Positions 29,297-41,716 of a stretch of 64,000 nt of DNA are shown in pieces (within the stretch, counting starts at the first letter, position 1; every line of letters starts with the position of its first letter). Position numbers and translations under genes: made by a program. The notes under the pieces were generated by a model. The model saw nothing but the letters and a program-made list of their open reading frames with translations, had not been told where the DNA came from and did not search any database. The stretch is from Kitagawia praeruptora (Eukaryota; Streptophyta; Magnoliopsida; Apiales; Apiaceae): NCBI GenBank assembly GCA_037693485.1, contig CM075354.1:92067001-92131000 (forward strand), given 5' to 3'.

Positions 29297-31428
29297 TGTG
29301 ATGTTGTGTTTGACTAGTTGATCCTTTGTTTACTATCCTCGAGTTATTGTCAGAATGAATTGATGATTCTTCTCCAGTGACATGGGTATCTCCAATATTA
29401 AAATTGTTTCCACCACTATCACTTGGATAATTATCATCATTAACATTTTAAACTTATGAATTTAAGGCAACTCCTCGACAACAACAATTGTTAACTCCTA
29501 ACAACTGTTTGTTGGTAGACAACCTTGGTTCTAAAAATAAAACTTGATTACCAAGACTGTCTTGTCTGCAATCTTAGAAATAATATTCTAAGTCCAATAT
29601 ACCTTGATCCATAGTAAACAACATTCATTATCAAAGTGATTAGAAGCTTGCAAATAAGCATAAAAATTATTCGAAGTAACTGAACTATGGTAACTTAAGA
29701 TATTACAATATCCATAGTTCTACTTAGATAATTTTCATATTATGTATAGTAGAATGAGTGAATTTCAAAAGATAAGACAATGATTACTTAGAGGAGTTCT
29801 AAGTAATTTCACTCAAACCAATACATCTCACAATTAGTTTGTAAATAGAATTCTAACTAAATATCATTACCTGATATAAGTCAAAACTTCAATACAACCA
29901 ATTGTTACAACTATGATATTAATTATAGTGAATTTCTGAAAATGATGCATTAATAAGTTCACTAGAATTAACATCTCACAACTAATTGAAGACCGCGACA
30001 GATAGGTCCAAATTAGTTATGATTCATATTTATTTTGATAAATGAGGTATAGAGCAAATACTAACTTGAATTTCTTTAGGTTCTATAACTCATATTAATC
30101 AAAATAAATAATTAAATAATTAAATACTAAATCTCTATGAGTTAGATTTTAGCATTTAAATATTTAAATTATCCTTAAATAAACACCACTGAAATATATT
30201 ACAATTATATACATGGCAATCATTCAACAGATAATTTTCAGCTTGAGGTCTGGATGTAAATAAGTTCACAAGTCTTTTCAATATTGACAATTGAATACTT
30301 GTAAAATCATTTAAGAATTACTTAACAGATGAGATTTACAAATCATATAGCATTAATAAAATCCCAAATTTACAAACCAATCTTGAAAAATTAGTTTCAT
30401 CAAGTGATTTAGCAAACATATCTACAAGTTAATCTTTACTAAAGATATGCTCTCTCAAAAGAATTGATACCTTATGCAAGATGCTTAGCCTTGAGTGTTC
30501 CACAGAGTTGTTGGAGATGAAATTGTTTCCTTGTGTTTTCCTACTTCCGTACAACTCATTGATCTGTCTCTATGCAGCAAAACATGTCAGAACTGATGTC
30601 TCTAGGTACCATCTCCGAAGATTTGGGTCCAACTGAAGAGATCTGAAAATCAATTGTAATAACTACAAGAATAGATTCTCTAGGTTCCACTTGGGACCTT
30701 GCACAATTGCATATTGAGAATATAATATGTGTGTAAGTGATCTATTAGCAATTGAATAAGATAATAAGCCGATGATTCCTCTATAGCCTGATTAGGTCCT
30801 AATTAGTAGATCCTGAACTTGTTGGATCAAATATCTTTAGGGTACCATTTCCTCAGATTTGGGTCAGCTTAAGATTTTCGACTACCAACTTGTTAGGTCC
30901 AAACTAATAGGTCAAAAGCCAGCTATAGTGGTGTGTTGGCAGAGAGTCTTGACAGGTCTAGAATCTTCTGAACAGAAACAAAAGATCCTTGACTTACTTT
31001 TATTGTCATCATTCTTTTGGCTTACTAAAGCAAATTAAAAGAATTACAACTTTACCAACATCAAAACAACAAATATCTTGATATCAATTTATAGTTAGTA
31101 GACCAACATATAATATAATCAGGATATCATTGCACATACATATTATTTATGTTTGTGCCTAAAGATGCAGAGAGTTCTATTAGTATGACACCAATTGTTA
31201 AAAAATACCAACTGTTAAAGATTGATACCAAATGTTAAATTATAGTTAGGATGTCATACCATATCTTCCATGCTTGCTTGAGTGATGATACCAGTTCATA
31301 CTAACCTGTAGAGATCTTCCATTATCTCACCAACCAGGAGTGCACTTGTTCACATTCCTCTAACATCCAGATTCAGTAGGTCCAGATGTCCATTATAATC
31401 TTGAATGTGCAGCAGGTGCCTGATATCC
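29297..31428. other. Decayed sequence, no gene recognised
   Basis: AT-rich with many stops in all frames. Probably mutated retrotransposon DNA. Three more CCAA(C/T)TGTTA-type motifs occur at about 31188-31240. Confidence 0.5.
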
Positions 31429-31644
31429 TCAAGTCTTGTCACTGATGCTTCTTGTCAGATATACCATTTGATCAAATTGTAACCTAGCATCCAGTTTAGC
31501 TTTGTCCCTCATAACAATGCCTTGACATCCAATTAGACTTCTGGTTATCCTTGTACCAAATACAACCTTGTTGTTTAGTCTGGATACCAGCTTCCCTTCA
31601 ATCTGCCTTTTGTACTGATTAAGATCAACTTGCATTGCAATCAC
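31429..31644 (-). pseudogene. Copia RT N-terminal remnant
   Basis: The minus frame begins MIAMQVDLNQYKR and continues KLVSRLNNKVVFGTR, parallel to the start of RT in element A (IIAMQEELNQFERN...). The downstream catalytic part (FLNG, YVDD) is not recognisable. Confidence 0.75.
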
Positions 31645-32702
31645 TCAATCTGGATCATTCAGGGCCTTTGTAGCTTAATTGGTTTCTTCTAAAAGAAAAC
31701 TAACTAAATAATCATTGGTACTTGAAGCTCTGCTAGTCTTTTACTTCCACCATTAGGAACACTAAGAACTACAACAAAGAATTAATTGAGTCAACATTCT
31801 TTGTCTTGGCAGACATGTTCTCATAGTGTCCTATGATTTTCAATGTGGTGTAGATTTGACTAGTTGACCCTTCTGCTCCTCCCCTAAGCTGTTGCTGGGT
31901 TTACACGAAGATTCTCCATGTTTAAATTGCTTGGATCTGAATCACCATAACCATTGACAGCTGGGAGCTAGAAGTTATTGAACATCACTAAGACTTTCAA
32001 TCACCTTCTGTTGATTAATTACAATCACCCTGTAGGCTGTTGACTCCATTGAGTAACCAAGGAAATTATCCTCTATGAGCATTAGCTGATTGCCAGTATG
32101 CTCATCTTCATTTTTCATTGCAAAACAATTTCCTTCAGTATTTAGGGTCTTCTTGTATTTCTTACTGATCAGGGTTCGATCATGTCAGTAGCAAACTATT
32201 GACTCCTTCAGCATTAATACTCTTGTAGATGCAGAAATCATCCAGAACACTAATTGATAGGTCCTGTAATCTGGTCTCCAAGTTATCATAGTCATGTTTG
32301 CTTCCTGCCAATCTTCTTGATGTGATCAATCACCATCAATTGTGTCTTGTCTTCAGATTGTCTGAACAACAACTTGTTTGTTGAGAGAAGCCATCAGTCA
32401 TCGCCACTAAAATATATTTTTCTTTGATGTAGAACTTTTGTTTGATGCTTCTTTGACTTCCCTTTATGACATGCCTCATGATTTCATTTTACTTAAATTT
32501 CAGATGAGACAGTCTCCTTTACTGATTTCATTTTCGGGAAAGAATCTCTTAATTTGACATTCAGGTGAGAGAGCTTCTTTTGTCATAGTTGCACTCTTGT
32601 CTGATGAAGCTTTAGATTAGACATATTGACTTCAGCTTTGACTGAGATTCCATGTCAACTATAGATAAGTTCTCTTTCCTTAATCCTCGAACAGTAGGCT
32701 CT
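31645..32702 (-). pseudogene. Decayed integrase region of F
   Basis: Only the integrase C-terminal piece (NFLGYSMESTAYRVIVINQ, about 32010-32070, minus) is clear. It parallels FLGYSMERIAYKVYVI in element A. The DDE core is deleted or unreadable. Confidence 0.6.
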
Positions 32703-32885
32703 TCATCTTATAAAAGATGCTTTATTACTGACAACATTCCTAGCTATAGAATAGCCTTGACCCTGGGTCATACCCTTGCTGTTATCTCCAAGGGATACCA
32801 CTTGGCCAGATACCTTCACCACTCTTGACAGCAGGGCTCTATCTTCGGTCATATGCCTTGAACATCCACTGTCCAAAATCCACAT
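32703..32885 (-). pseudogene. Copia protease remnant of F
   Basis: The minus frame starts MWILDSGCSRHMTEDRALLS, with the aspartic protease triad D-S-G. It matches the protease start of elements A and B, then decays after about 60 codons. Confidence 0.85.
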
Positions 32886-33033
32886 AACACGATCTACCTG
32901 TTACACACCCTGCAATGCCAAAACGGTTAAACTTTCTTCGGGACCCAAGCTTGGTTGGGTCCAGAGTACTTGAAAAATTGTCCTTTGTCAAGCAAAACAA
33001 CATTTTTCACCTTAACACCAATTTTACCATTAG

Positions 33034-34115
33034 TCAACAAGCATGATTACCATTAAAGTAAGCAGACATAACATTGAAAGCACAAGACATACAATTGACA
33101 ACACTACATGCTTTATGAGTAGAATCAATAATAGGCATGGTATGCATGTTAGACATGTTAATGTTCTTTTTCACATTACTGTTACCTAATTCAGTCTTCA
33201 AAGAACTGGTTGTTTTAACAACCTTGACTGGCACCTTAGGTGACCCTTTCTTAGAGTGAACATTCTTGAGATTAATGTCCTTAACAGATTTTTCATTAAG
33301 TTGGACACTTCTACTAGCAATGTCCTCAGTATGCATCTCCTCTTGAATAACAAGAGAAGTCATATCTAAAGGCTCTGCAATAGACTTCTTAAAGAGTGTA
33401 TCTTCAACATTCTTAAGCACATGTGGTATTCCCCTTTCTTTAGCACTAACAGGATTAGGGGAATTTATGCCTAACATTCCAACAGCTTCGTTGTAGCCAA
33501 ACCCTATTCATACGGTTCGTTCTACAGCTTGTTTATTGAATAACTCTTTAGAAATTTTAACAGAATTAAAGCACGCAGATAATTTGACATTCTGTTCCTT
33601 TATCTTAGTTTCAAGTTCAGCAATTTTAGCAACTTGTTTTGACAAGTATTCTGATATCGACTTTTCTCTGTAGTTAAGTCGAGCTATTTCTTTTATTTGC
33701 TGATCTTGATTAACATGCACCTTTTTTAGTTCTAACACTTCATTTTCAAGATTAGTGTTCAATAGAACTTGTCTAGCATTTTCATTTTGTGCATTAATTA
33801 AGGAATCACGTAAGCTACGAATCAACTCAGCGTCAGTAAGAATTACCGGAGTAGTATAACGAGTTAATGTATCAGCATTTGCCACCAGTGCAAAATCACC
33901 AAACTCTTCATCTTCGCTGTCTATGTCATCCCAGCTTTTACCTTATACCACATAGGCTGTGTCTGTGTTCTTCTTTCCAGATGTATACTCTCTCCTTGCA
34001 TCTTGTTGAGGTTGATGACACTCAGTTGCAAAGTGTCCAATTTCATTGCATTTAAAACACCTGATCCTGCTTCTATCTACCATTCCAGTTCCGTAGCTAC
34101 CCCTTGTGCTACTTG
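33034..34115 (-). pseudogene. Sirevirus-type gag remnant of F (C-terminal two thirds)
   Basis: A single minus frame is traceable from the CACTA-2 border to 33034. It is interrupted only by TAA at 33943-33945 and TGA at 33508-33510. It has a CCHC knuckle, CFKCNEIGHFATEC, a long coiled-coil part (…NLENEVLELKKVHVNQDQQI…) and a Cys pair (NCMSCAFNVM) equivalent to CMPCNMNVM in element A. Layout and motif order match the large gag of A and B, though sequence similarity is low, so this is a different, older Sirevirus-like family. The N-terminal third lies beyond CACTA-2. Confidence 0.8.
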
Positions 34116-34131
34116 CACTAGTACAAAATTG

Positions 34132-34540
34132 ATCTATTACGTCACCCTTTTTACGTCGCACATAAAGAAAAGCGACGTATATACTACTATATACGTCGCA
34201 TTTTTAAAAGGGCGACGTATATAACCCTTTTAACATGACTTTTTACGTCGCACATAAAGGAAGACGACGTATATACTACTTTATACGTCGCATTTTTAAA
34301 AGGGCGACGTATAAGATGTACTTTTTACGTCGCCTTTTTCTACTTTTTACGTCGCTCTTTTTAAGGCGACGTATAAGATGTACTTTTTACGTCGCCTTTG
34401 TTTAAGGCGACGTATAAGATATACTTTTTACGTCGTATTTATTTAAGACGACGTATAAAATATACCTTTTACGTCGGTTTTATATGAGGCGATGTATAAG
34501 ATATATCTTTTACGTCAGTTTTGTTAAGACGACGTATAAG
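34132..34540. repeat. CACTA-2 left subterminal repeats
   Basis: About fifteen copies of TTACGTCGC or its complement GCGACGTATA, spaced about 20-35 bp, often as facing pairs. Confidence 0.88.
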
Positions 34541-35141
34541 ATGTTTAAAAAATAAGAAAATAACAGAAGAAACCACGACACTGCCCAAATTATTATTACT
34601 CTCAAACAAAAACAGAGATCCCCAATTTACACCCCCAATTTTGCATTCATGAGCCCTAATTTGACTACATCTCCGTCTTCGTTATTCATACCAAATTAAG
34701 TTGATTTTTTCTAATTAAAACCAAATCGTCTCCGTCTTCGTTCTTGAAATTGTTCTTCACCTTAATACCAGGTATTCTTCGTCGCCCCCTCCCTCCATCC
34801 CCCTCTCTCTCTCCTTCTCTGTTGGTATTTGTGTGCGCCTCTCTTTGTTCGTATATGTCTGCGTGTATATATATGCTTGTACTGGTGTTGTATTATCAGT
34901 ATGTAATTGTTGAATCCTAGTATGTACTATCCTATATTATGTGTATAGATGTTAAAAAGGTATTGCTTCTGTTCTGTTTATAGCTTCTCAGATTCAGACT
35001 TCCTCTTCCTGAAGTACTTTCAGTCTTTCTCGTGTCCGTGGAGCAAACTTTTCTCTCGGGCAATTGAGGTTCCTTTTTTGTTATTTACAAAGTATTTTTC
35101 CAAACTTCTTAAGCTAATTGTTGGCTTCCCATATTTTTCAG
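34541..35141. other. CACTA-2 interior, no gene assigned
   Basis: CT-rich leader-like DNA (34780-34830) and T-rich intron-like DNA. An upstream MO25-like exon may be hidden here, but I cannot read one. Confidence 0.5.
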
Positions 35142-35811
35142 GAATCGAGCAAGAGCATTCAGATAGAGGCATTTCATGTTTTTAAGGTACTTCACACGAA
35201 TTTGTGCATGTGTATGTGGGTTTATGCTTGCAGTTTTTTTCCATCTTTTGCTGATGTACTCGCTGTTTAAATTCTGCAGCTGTTTGCTGCTAATCAGAAT
35301 AAACCCCCAGACATCGTTGCTATACTCATTGCAAACAGAACAAACTTCTGCGACTCTTTGCTGATTTTAAGCTGGATAAAGGTGCTCAATTACTCTGCTT
35401 TCAAGTGTCCTTTTTTTTTTTGTTTTTCTGAGAGTTGACATCAAAATTCTCAATGCTTCCCTGAAGTTAACTTTTTTCAATCTTTTTAGCAAGTTAGAAT
35501 GTTTTGTATATGGGGAGGGGGAGTAAGGGATTGAACCATGACAGGGACATGGCAGAGAGCCACCTTAAAACTAGGCTAAACCCTCGTCCTCTACTTTTTC
35601 AAATTTTTCTGGCTAAATTACTTTTTTTTGTTTTTTTTAATCTTGTTAGGAAATAAGAGTATTAAAAGATGGGAATACCAAGAGGGCAGTTGAGTTCGTA
35701 ATTTTGCTGCATGTTAACTATTAGTTTGTTTGTGTTGCAGAGGATGAACAGTTTGAGGTAGACAAAGCGCAAGTTGTCAGGGAAATTGCTAGTCTTGAAC
35801 CCAGGGGATGA
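35142..35811 (+). pseudogene. Captured 3' exons of a MO25-like (CAB39 family) gene
   Basis: Three exon-like blocks with good splice borders. 35142-35186 encodes ESSKSIQIEAFHVFK. 35280-35381 encodes LFAANQNKPPDIVAILIANR and onward. 35741-35811 encodes DEQFEVDKAQVVREIASLEP.. to a stop. IQIEAFHVFKLF.ANxNKP and the acidic end after DEQF are hallmarks of the C-terminus of MO25, the scaffold that activates Ste20-type kinases (family knowledge). Exon 2 needs one extra base near 35339-35345 to stay in phase with exon 3, so the copy is also frameshifted. The native stop is kept. The N-terminal armadillo-like repeats are missing. Confidence 0.82.
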
Positions 35812-36829
35812 CCTTCACCCTGCGTGAATCAATCCTTCCATCCATTGTATGTGAGTGTTGTATATGCAAATCAGTGACCCTTGATGACCTTGACCCGGCG
35901 TGAATTAATCATTCCAGCCATTGTATGGTAGTGTTGTATATGCAAATCAGTATGAAGTACTCCCGCAGGTTATTAACAGTTTGTAGTCTCACAGTCCAAG
36001 ATTCTTCGTCTACCTTTTGCTTTCATTTCTCATCTCGAATCAGTTGTACAAATTGCAATATGATCAAAATTGCACTATGCATTTTAGATTGGTATTTTCT
36101 GTGATAAGATATTTAAGAATCATGTTAATCCGAGATGCAACAGGCTTAGTTCAATATACATAACCAATGTATTTTGCCTATGTAATTAATTACGAAGTTT
36201 ATAATGTATTTCTTATTAATTACGAAGTTCATAATGTATTTCTTGCAGCTTTCACATTTACGCAGATCTTGCTTCCACTCTACAGAGAGGTAGTATCAAC
36301 ATCACTAAAACATTTATTCAAATAAAACTATGCATGTTTATGTTTCAACAATTCATCTTCACTTGATCTTTAATTCTATACTAAGTTGGAAATTGTAGTT
36401 CGAGTATCAGTGTAGCTTAAGGTTACAGATAGGAAAGTGATGCAAATAATTAACCAATGTATCTGCCTATCAATTCTACCTATGCTTCCAGCTTCTCTCT
36501 GTTTTTCTTTCATTCTACATAGGTAATCTTTGTATGTCCTCTCTTGCAGCTCTTGCAGCTCTCATAGATGCAGATGATTAGATGTGGATGTTGTTTGTAT
36601 GCTCTTTTACAATTATCTAGACTGAAATCACAAAACTATTTCATTGTAGGGATGTCATAAATCTTTAGTAGTTGTCTAATGTAGATGTGACTCTTAGTCA
36701 TTGACTCATTGTTAGGTTGTTTGTGTAGCATATCATGCTAATTTGTTGGCATAATACGAAAGTGTGCACTACAGTATTGAGCTGACTTTAATCATGTACT
36801 TCTAAACAATTATCAACCTTTTCGTATAG
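35812..36829. other. CACTA-2 interior, no gene recognised
   Basis: AT-rich. Contains a duplicated phrase, (TGACC(C)TTGA)..CC(GG)CGTGAAT(C/T)AATC, near 35808 and 35886. Otherwise intron-like. Confidence 0.5.
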
Positions 36830-37742
36830 ACGAAATTGCAGGAGTTGATTGCTCGGGAAATTGTCATAAATGATGCTGAGTCTTCTATACGGAACAAACT
36901 CACTAAACGACAAACCCAGGAGGAGGTGAAATCACAAAACTGCTCTCTCTGTTTTTTTATATATCAAAGTTTATATACATATCTGGTATCTTATATTTAT
37001 ATATATGATTCCAGATTTCTATTGCATCTTGCAGATCCAGAGGTGTACAGGTTCTGTAGTAATAACTAGGTTAGTGGCCTTGTCTGTTTTATTAACATAG
37101 CTACTATCTGTTACAGATTTTATATAGTGTTAATTTGTATGAATGCACTTATTCACCAAATGGACCATCTGATGGTGAAAAACGTTTATATTTACCATTG
37201 TTTTAACTTAAAACGTTTGGAGACAGGAGCTTTTTGTTAGCAGTAAACACTGCACTGTATGTATCTGGTGGATAAAATATTGTTTTGCTCAGAAGTATGA
37301 ATTTAGACTCTCCTACGACTAAGATTGCAAATGTTCTTTCGTTATTTACTTCTTTTAGTTTTCCTATGTCTTAACTACATTAGGTTTACATGTTAATATA
37401 AGTAACTTGAATCGCATAAGAAGTCATGATACAAAGCTTAGGAGGGAAATTATAGGTAGTGAGTGTTTCATGATTAGAAATTCTTTATGTTTCTTGGTCA
37501 GCGTTCGTCAAAGGGAAGAACTCATAGCAAAGGTTTGTCTTCTAATTCCCTAATATAGATTCTCTTCGTAATTAGTATAATTTCATTGTTACAGGAAACA
37601 CGCTGACCATCCTAATCATTTGTAGGTTGATTCAATGAAGAAGGCCGAGTACATGGAAGCTAAAGAGATGGAGAAAGATGCTAAGAAAAAGTTTGACGAG
37701 CTTGCTAAAGCTATGAATGAACTACAAGGACCGATAGATTAG
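36830..37742 (+). pseudogene. Captured gene fragment encoding a coiled coil, unidentified
   Basis: Exon-like blocks: 36830-36925 (TKLQELIAREIVINDAESSI..), a short one near 37502-37532 (…RQREELIAK) and 37626-37742 (VDSMKKAEYMEAKEMEKDAK... ending at TAG). Splice borders are plausible, although the phase through the middle is not proved. The predicted product is a charged helical segment. I do not recognise the gene. Confidence 0.5.
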
Positions 37743-37964
37743 GCAATTTAAAGCAAGTCTAGTGCTAATTCTAAATTGGAGAAATTTATATAATTAAACA
37801 TGGAGATGTATTTTCAAGTATGTAATTATTATTTTATTTTAATTAGTCACTTTGTTGAGAAATTTGGGTTGCAAGTTTTATTATTATTTTTGGTTTGTTA
37901 TAACAGGAATTTTGATGTATATATAAATATAAACAGGGGAAAATTTTTCATTTTCAATAGACAT

Positions 37965-38231
37965 ATACGTCGCCCTTTTGGATCTTATACGTCGCCCTTT
38001 TGGGTCTAATTTGTTGCCTTTTTTTGACATTATACGTCGGCCTTTATGACATTATACGTCGCCCTTTTTATGACATTATACGTCGCACTTTTTGATCTTA
38101 TACGTCGCCCTTTTTATGACATTATACGTCGCTCTTTTTGGTTTTATACGTCGCATTTTTAACCGATGTATATGATACTTTATACGTCGCTTTTTTAACC
38201 GACGTAAAAGATGGTGACTTTATACGACGCC
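37965..38231. repeat. CACTA-2 right subterminal repeats (incomplete)
   Basis: About nine TATACGTCGC(C/A) copies, cut at 38231 by element D. Confidence 0.85.
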
Positions 38232-41200
38232 TGTAATATCTGGGAATTTCGTACTCTATAAATAATATTATTTGGCATTAAAAATATTATTATGTGCCTT
38301 AATTGATGAGTCATTACATGATTGTGTGATTGTGAATATGTGTTACGTGTCTAATTGCTAGATGTGTTGACGTGAAATTATATTAAATTTTGCATATCTT
38401 CTAAAATGTTAAAATATGATTTTATTTCGCTTAAACATTTTTATAAAATTCTTGGAGTTAGTAAAAATCATGAAATTTCTTGTTTTATTATCTTTATGCA
38501 TTTAAAGACTTTTTAAAAATAAAATTTTAATTTATTTTCGCATTTAAATATTTTACAAGGATTTTTCCAATTATTTTCCTTTTTAAAATATTAAAACTTG
38601 TAAAATCCAAATCTTTTCACCAAATGATTTTAAAAATGTTTTAAAAATATATTGAGGAAGAGAATTGCATATTCTAATTTTATGTGTCAATAAATTATTT
38701 TTGGATCCAAAATATTTTGTAATTAGGATTATTTTACAAGCCTTTTATTTAATTAGAAGTGTATCATTAAAATACCTTTTAATTACATGTGTGTGTGTGT
38801 GTGTTAGACAAACACAAACTCTCCCCCTCCCATTTCTTTTTACACGGCCGAGACAACCCCCCCCCCACTCATCTCTCTCAAAAATTCTCTCAAATCTCTA
38901 AACCTCCATTGATTCTCAAGCTCAAGTATCAAGGTGATTTCTCCATTAAAACTCAAAGTCCTATACATAAAAATACTCCTCTCTTCATCCTCTACACCCC
39001 CATGTCTTTGAATTTCAATTTTCTTCACCTTACAAATTAGGGTTTTCAAAAATCAATCATCCAAAGGTAAGTTTTGTGGGTATTTTCGATTGGGTGTTAC
39101 TCCATGGTAGAGACCCACGAATTTTGGGCTCTCCGGAGAACCCTAACCTTCGGCCATGATCAAAGAGAGGGCCAAGGATTACATGCATGTGTTTATTTGA
39201 TGATTTTGTATAATTGCTAAGTGTAATATGGATGCATGTGAGTTTTTACAAGTTGTTAAGTTAAGCTTGATGATGGGTTTGAGTTTTTATAAGATTTCAA
39301 GTTATGGGTATGCTTGTTTTGTTAATTGATGATTGTTAGTAGGTGTAAAATTAAAAGGGTTAGTGATTTTGATGATTAAATGTTATGAACTTTGATGGGT
39401 TAAGTGTATAATTTAATTTTGATTATAAAATTTATAAGTAACATTGGTGGGTATGTGAAATTATGGTTTTGTGAATTGATATGCATAAAGGTCATTGTGT
39501 AAGTATTGTGTGAAGGTTTGTGTGTGATTGTTGGTGATGAGAGGGAGAGAGACCGAGAGGGAGGAAGAGAGAGATAGAGAGGGAGAAGCCGAGAGAGAGG
39601 GAGAGAAGAGAGATTGTGAGGAGAGATTGTGTGCTTGAGTTGAAGTTGATTGTTAGTCATTTAATTACTTAATTGCTACATGACTTAATTGTTTTAATGA
39701 TTAAATTGCTATGTGAAGTTGATTGTTGAATTGCTTAACGAGTCGTCATGGAGATAGTAGGATGACTTAGGATTGCTTGGTGATTGTAGTAGTAGTCGAT
39801 TGTTGATGGAGTTGTAGGCATTGTAAGGGTATTGTATTGCTTGTGTTGATTGAGACCGATTATATTCGGTATGGTTTGACGACTATACAAAGGAGATGCC
39901 GCCGAAATTTCTAAAAATATAATAAGATTTCCAAAACCCTAACGACACATCTCCAATGTTAAGTCGTAGAATCATTATAGTACTATACCATACTACCTTG
40001 TAGGTTAAGTGATTTACATGCTAAGTGACTTACATGACGTATGTGTTTACATGTATATATGAATGTATGTATATAGCATGGTTATATCGATGGGGCGTTA
40101 GTATTATTAGGATTGCTTTGTGATATGTAAACAAAAGAGGGGAAAAATAAGATATTGTTTATTATTATTATAGGTCCGAGTAGGAGGCCTGGCAAGGAGC
40201 CGATTGAGGAGGACGCTATCTAGTTTGATCTCGTGATTTAAGGCAAGTGTACTATCTTACCTTGTTGATACCATATATTGAATGCCATGAGATATCGAAT
40301 TGCTAGATTGTCACAAATTAGTACCTTATTCTTTCCTTGTGCCTTATTCTTTCCGACCTTAATATTCTCATATACCTTGTGATTGAATCGTATTCCTTGA
40401 ACTTGAACTTGAACTCGAACTTGAATTTGAACCTGATTTGTTAATCGATGACCACATTGCTTGGAAACCTTTTCGTATTTTCTTGAATTCTTGAACCCTT
40501 GAATCAACTATATAAATATCGTCTTGTTTGATGAATTCTTTTCTACCTTAAAACACTGATTAATTCTTGACTTACTTTCTTGATTTAACCAAAGTACTCT
40601 AAACAGAATCCCAACTTCTAAGAACCCGAAATGATTGACTTTCTTCATTTGACCTTGTCATTTATTCGAAATTTGAGAATCCTATTCTTGTTGATTAACA
40701 ACTTGATATAACATTGATAATCTTGTTTCTTTGAGATGAATTGAATTTGATAGACATTGTTTAACCTTAACGGAATTGGATGGAATGTTACTTTGACTGA
40801 GGCGCCGGTCCAAATCATGTTACTATTATAGGCCAATGTGTGCCTGGGATCCCCTTATATTTGATGAACACCGTATTGGATATGCGGGTTCGGAGCTCTG
40901 TCGTGGGCTGATCACCCAGCGTTGCTCGTAGCGTCTTATCAGATATTCCAATTCCTTCTCATTTAATTTTGATATTGATTCAGTTGACACATTTCAATTG
41001 CAGATTTTTATATCTTGCTTTACAGTTGGATTATTTTGCCAGTCTTATATTGTTGTTTATGCACTTGCTGAGCAATTGGCTCAATGATATTATTTTCCTT
41101 AACCTTTCAGTGAAACTCGAAGATGGTAAGGACTCTTGAGACTGCGCGTAAGAATTGTGGTGGTTTAGGTGTAGCCTATAGGAGGCAGTTCCAGGTAGAA

Positions 41201-41437
41201 GGGAGTGACGATCTGGTGGATCTTATTTTGCTAGACTTTTGAACTTAGTCTGTAATCTTTTGACTTAGAATAATTTGTGGTCTGTAATAAATAAATGGTT
41301 TTGAATTGGTAGTTTATATTGTTTCAAACTCTTACCTGTTGGCGATCTAGGCGTGGGACTGGTAATGTCTAATTAATTAATATGCATGCTTTACCATTAT
41401 CTAGTTAATTTTGATTAAGGGATTTGGGGCCGTCACA
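38232..41437 (+). repeat. 5' LTR of element D
   Basis: 3206 bp. Contains a (GT)n run near 38788, a C-tract near 38859 and a GA-rich stretch (39538-39615). Small open frames inside it occur in both LTR copies and are not taken as genes. Confidence 0.93.
40511..40518 (+). promoter_or_regulatory. Probable TATA box in LTR of D
   Basis: CTATATAAATATC, repeated at 49401-49408 in the other LTR. Confidence 0.45.
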
Positions 41438-41441
41438 GGTT

Positions 41442-41453
41442 TGGTATCAGAGC
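41442..41453 (+). promoter_or_regulatory. Primer binding site of element D
   Basis: TGGTATCAGAGC four bases after the LTR. Confidence 0.92.
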
Positions 41454-41640
41454 CACAGGTTTGAGTCACTGAACAATATAGGTTTAGGTAACAAGATAGA
41501 TCACATTTTCAATAATCACTTAGGATTAAAATAGAAACTCACTTAGAATATAAATAGTATGATATTTATAAAAGAATAGGATTGATTGACTCCTATTATC
41601 GAGAGTGTTTACGTAGGATGCTTCTAAGTTTTATCTGACG

Positions 41641-41642
<2 letters not shown>

Positions 41643-41699
<57 letters not shown>
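41643..41699. repeat. (TA)n microsatellite
   Basis: About 28 TA units between PBS and the small upstream frame. Confidence 0.95.
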
Positions 41700-41703
<4 letters not shown>

Positions 41704-41716
41704 ATATTAATATTGG

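Larger units (their letters stand above)
25905..34115 (-). mobile_element. F: old, decayed minus-strand copia DNA, Sirevirus-type at least in part
   Basis: Minus-strand fragments run in copia order from gag (34115-33034) through protease (32885-32703), an integrase end (about 32070-32010) and an RT start (31644-31429). A second linker/RT-start fragment lies at 29296-29045. The last two overlap in protein content, so two old copies or a duplication are mixed here. The left boundary is undefined: element E was inserted at 25904/25905. The far (5') end lies beyond CACTA-2, outside the window. Confidence 0.7.
34116..38231. mobile_element. CACTA-2: CACTA transposon, left part (right end displaced by element D)
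   Basis: The left terminus CACTAGTACAAAA at 34116 breaks the gag frame of F. Subterminal repeats follow, built on TTACGTCGC / GCGACGTATA, dense at 34132-34540 and again, inverted in sense, at 37965-38231. Element D was inserted in the right subterminal region, so the right TIR and the second TSD lie outside the window and the 3-bp TSD (expected TTG, 34113-34115) cannot be checked. No transposase frame is seen. It carries MO25-like exons and a coiled-coil gene fragment. Confidence 0.82.

Noticed and set aside
38789..40836. Small frames in the D LTRs (e.g. 38789-39040, 40238-40507)
   Set aside because: They occur in both LTRs with identical context, lack domains and fall in low-complexity DNA.
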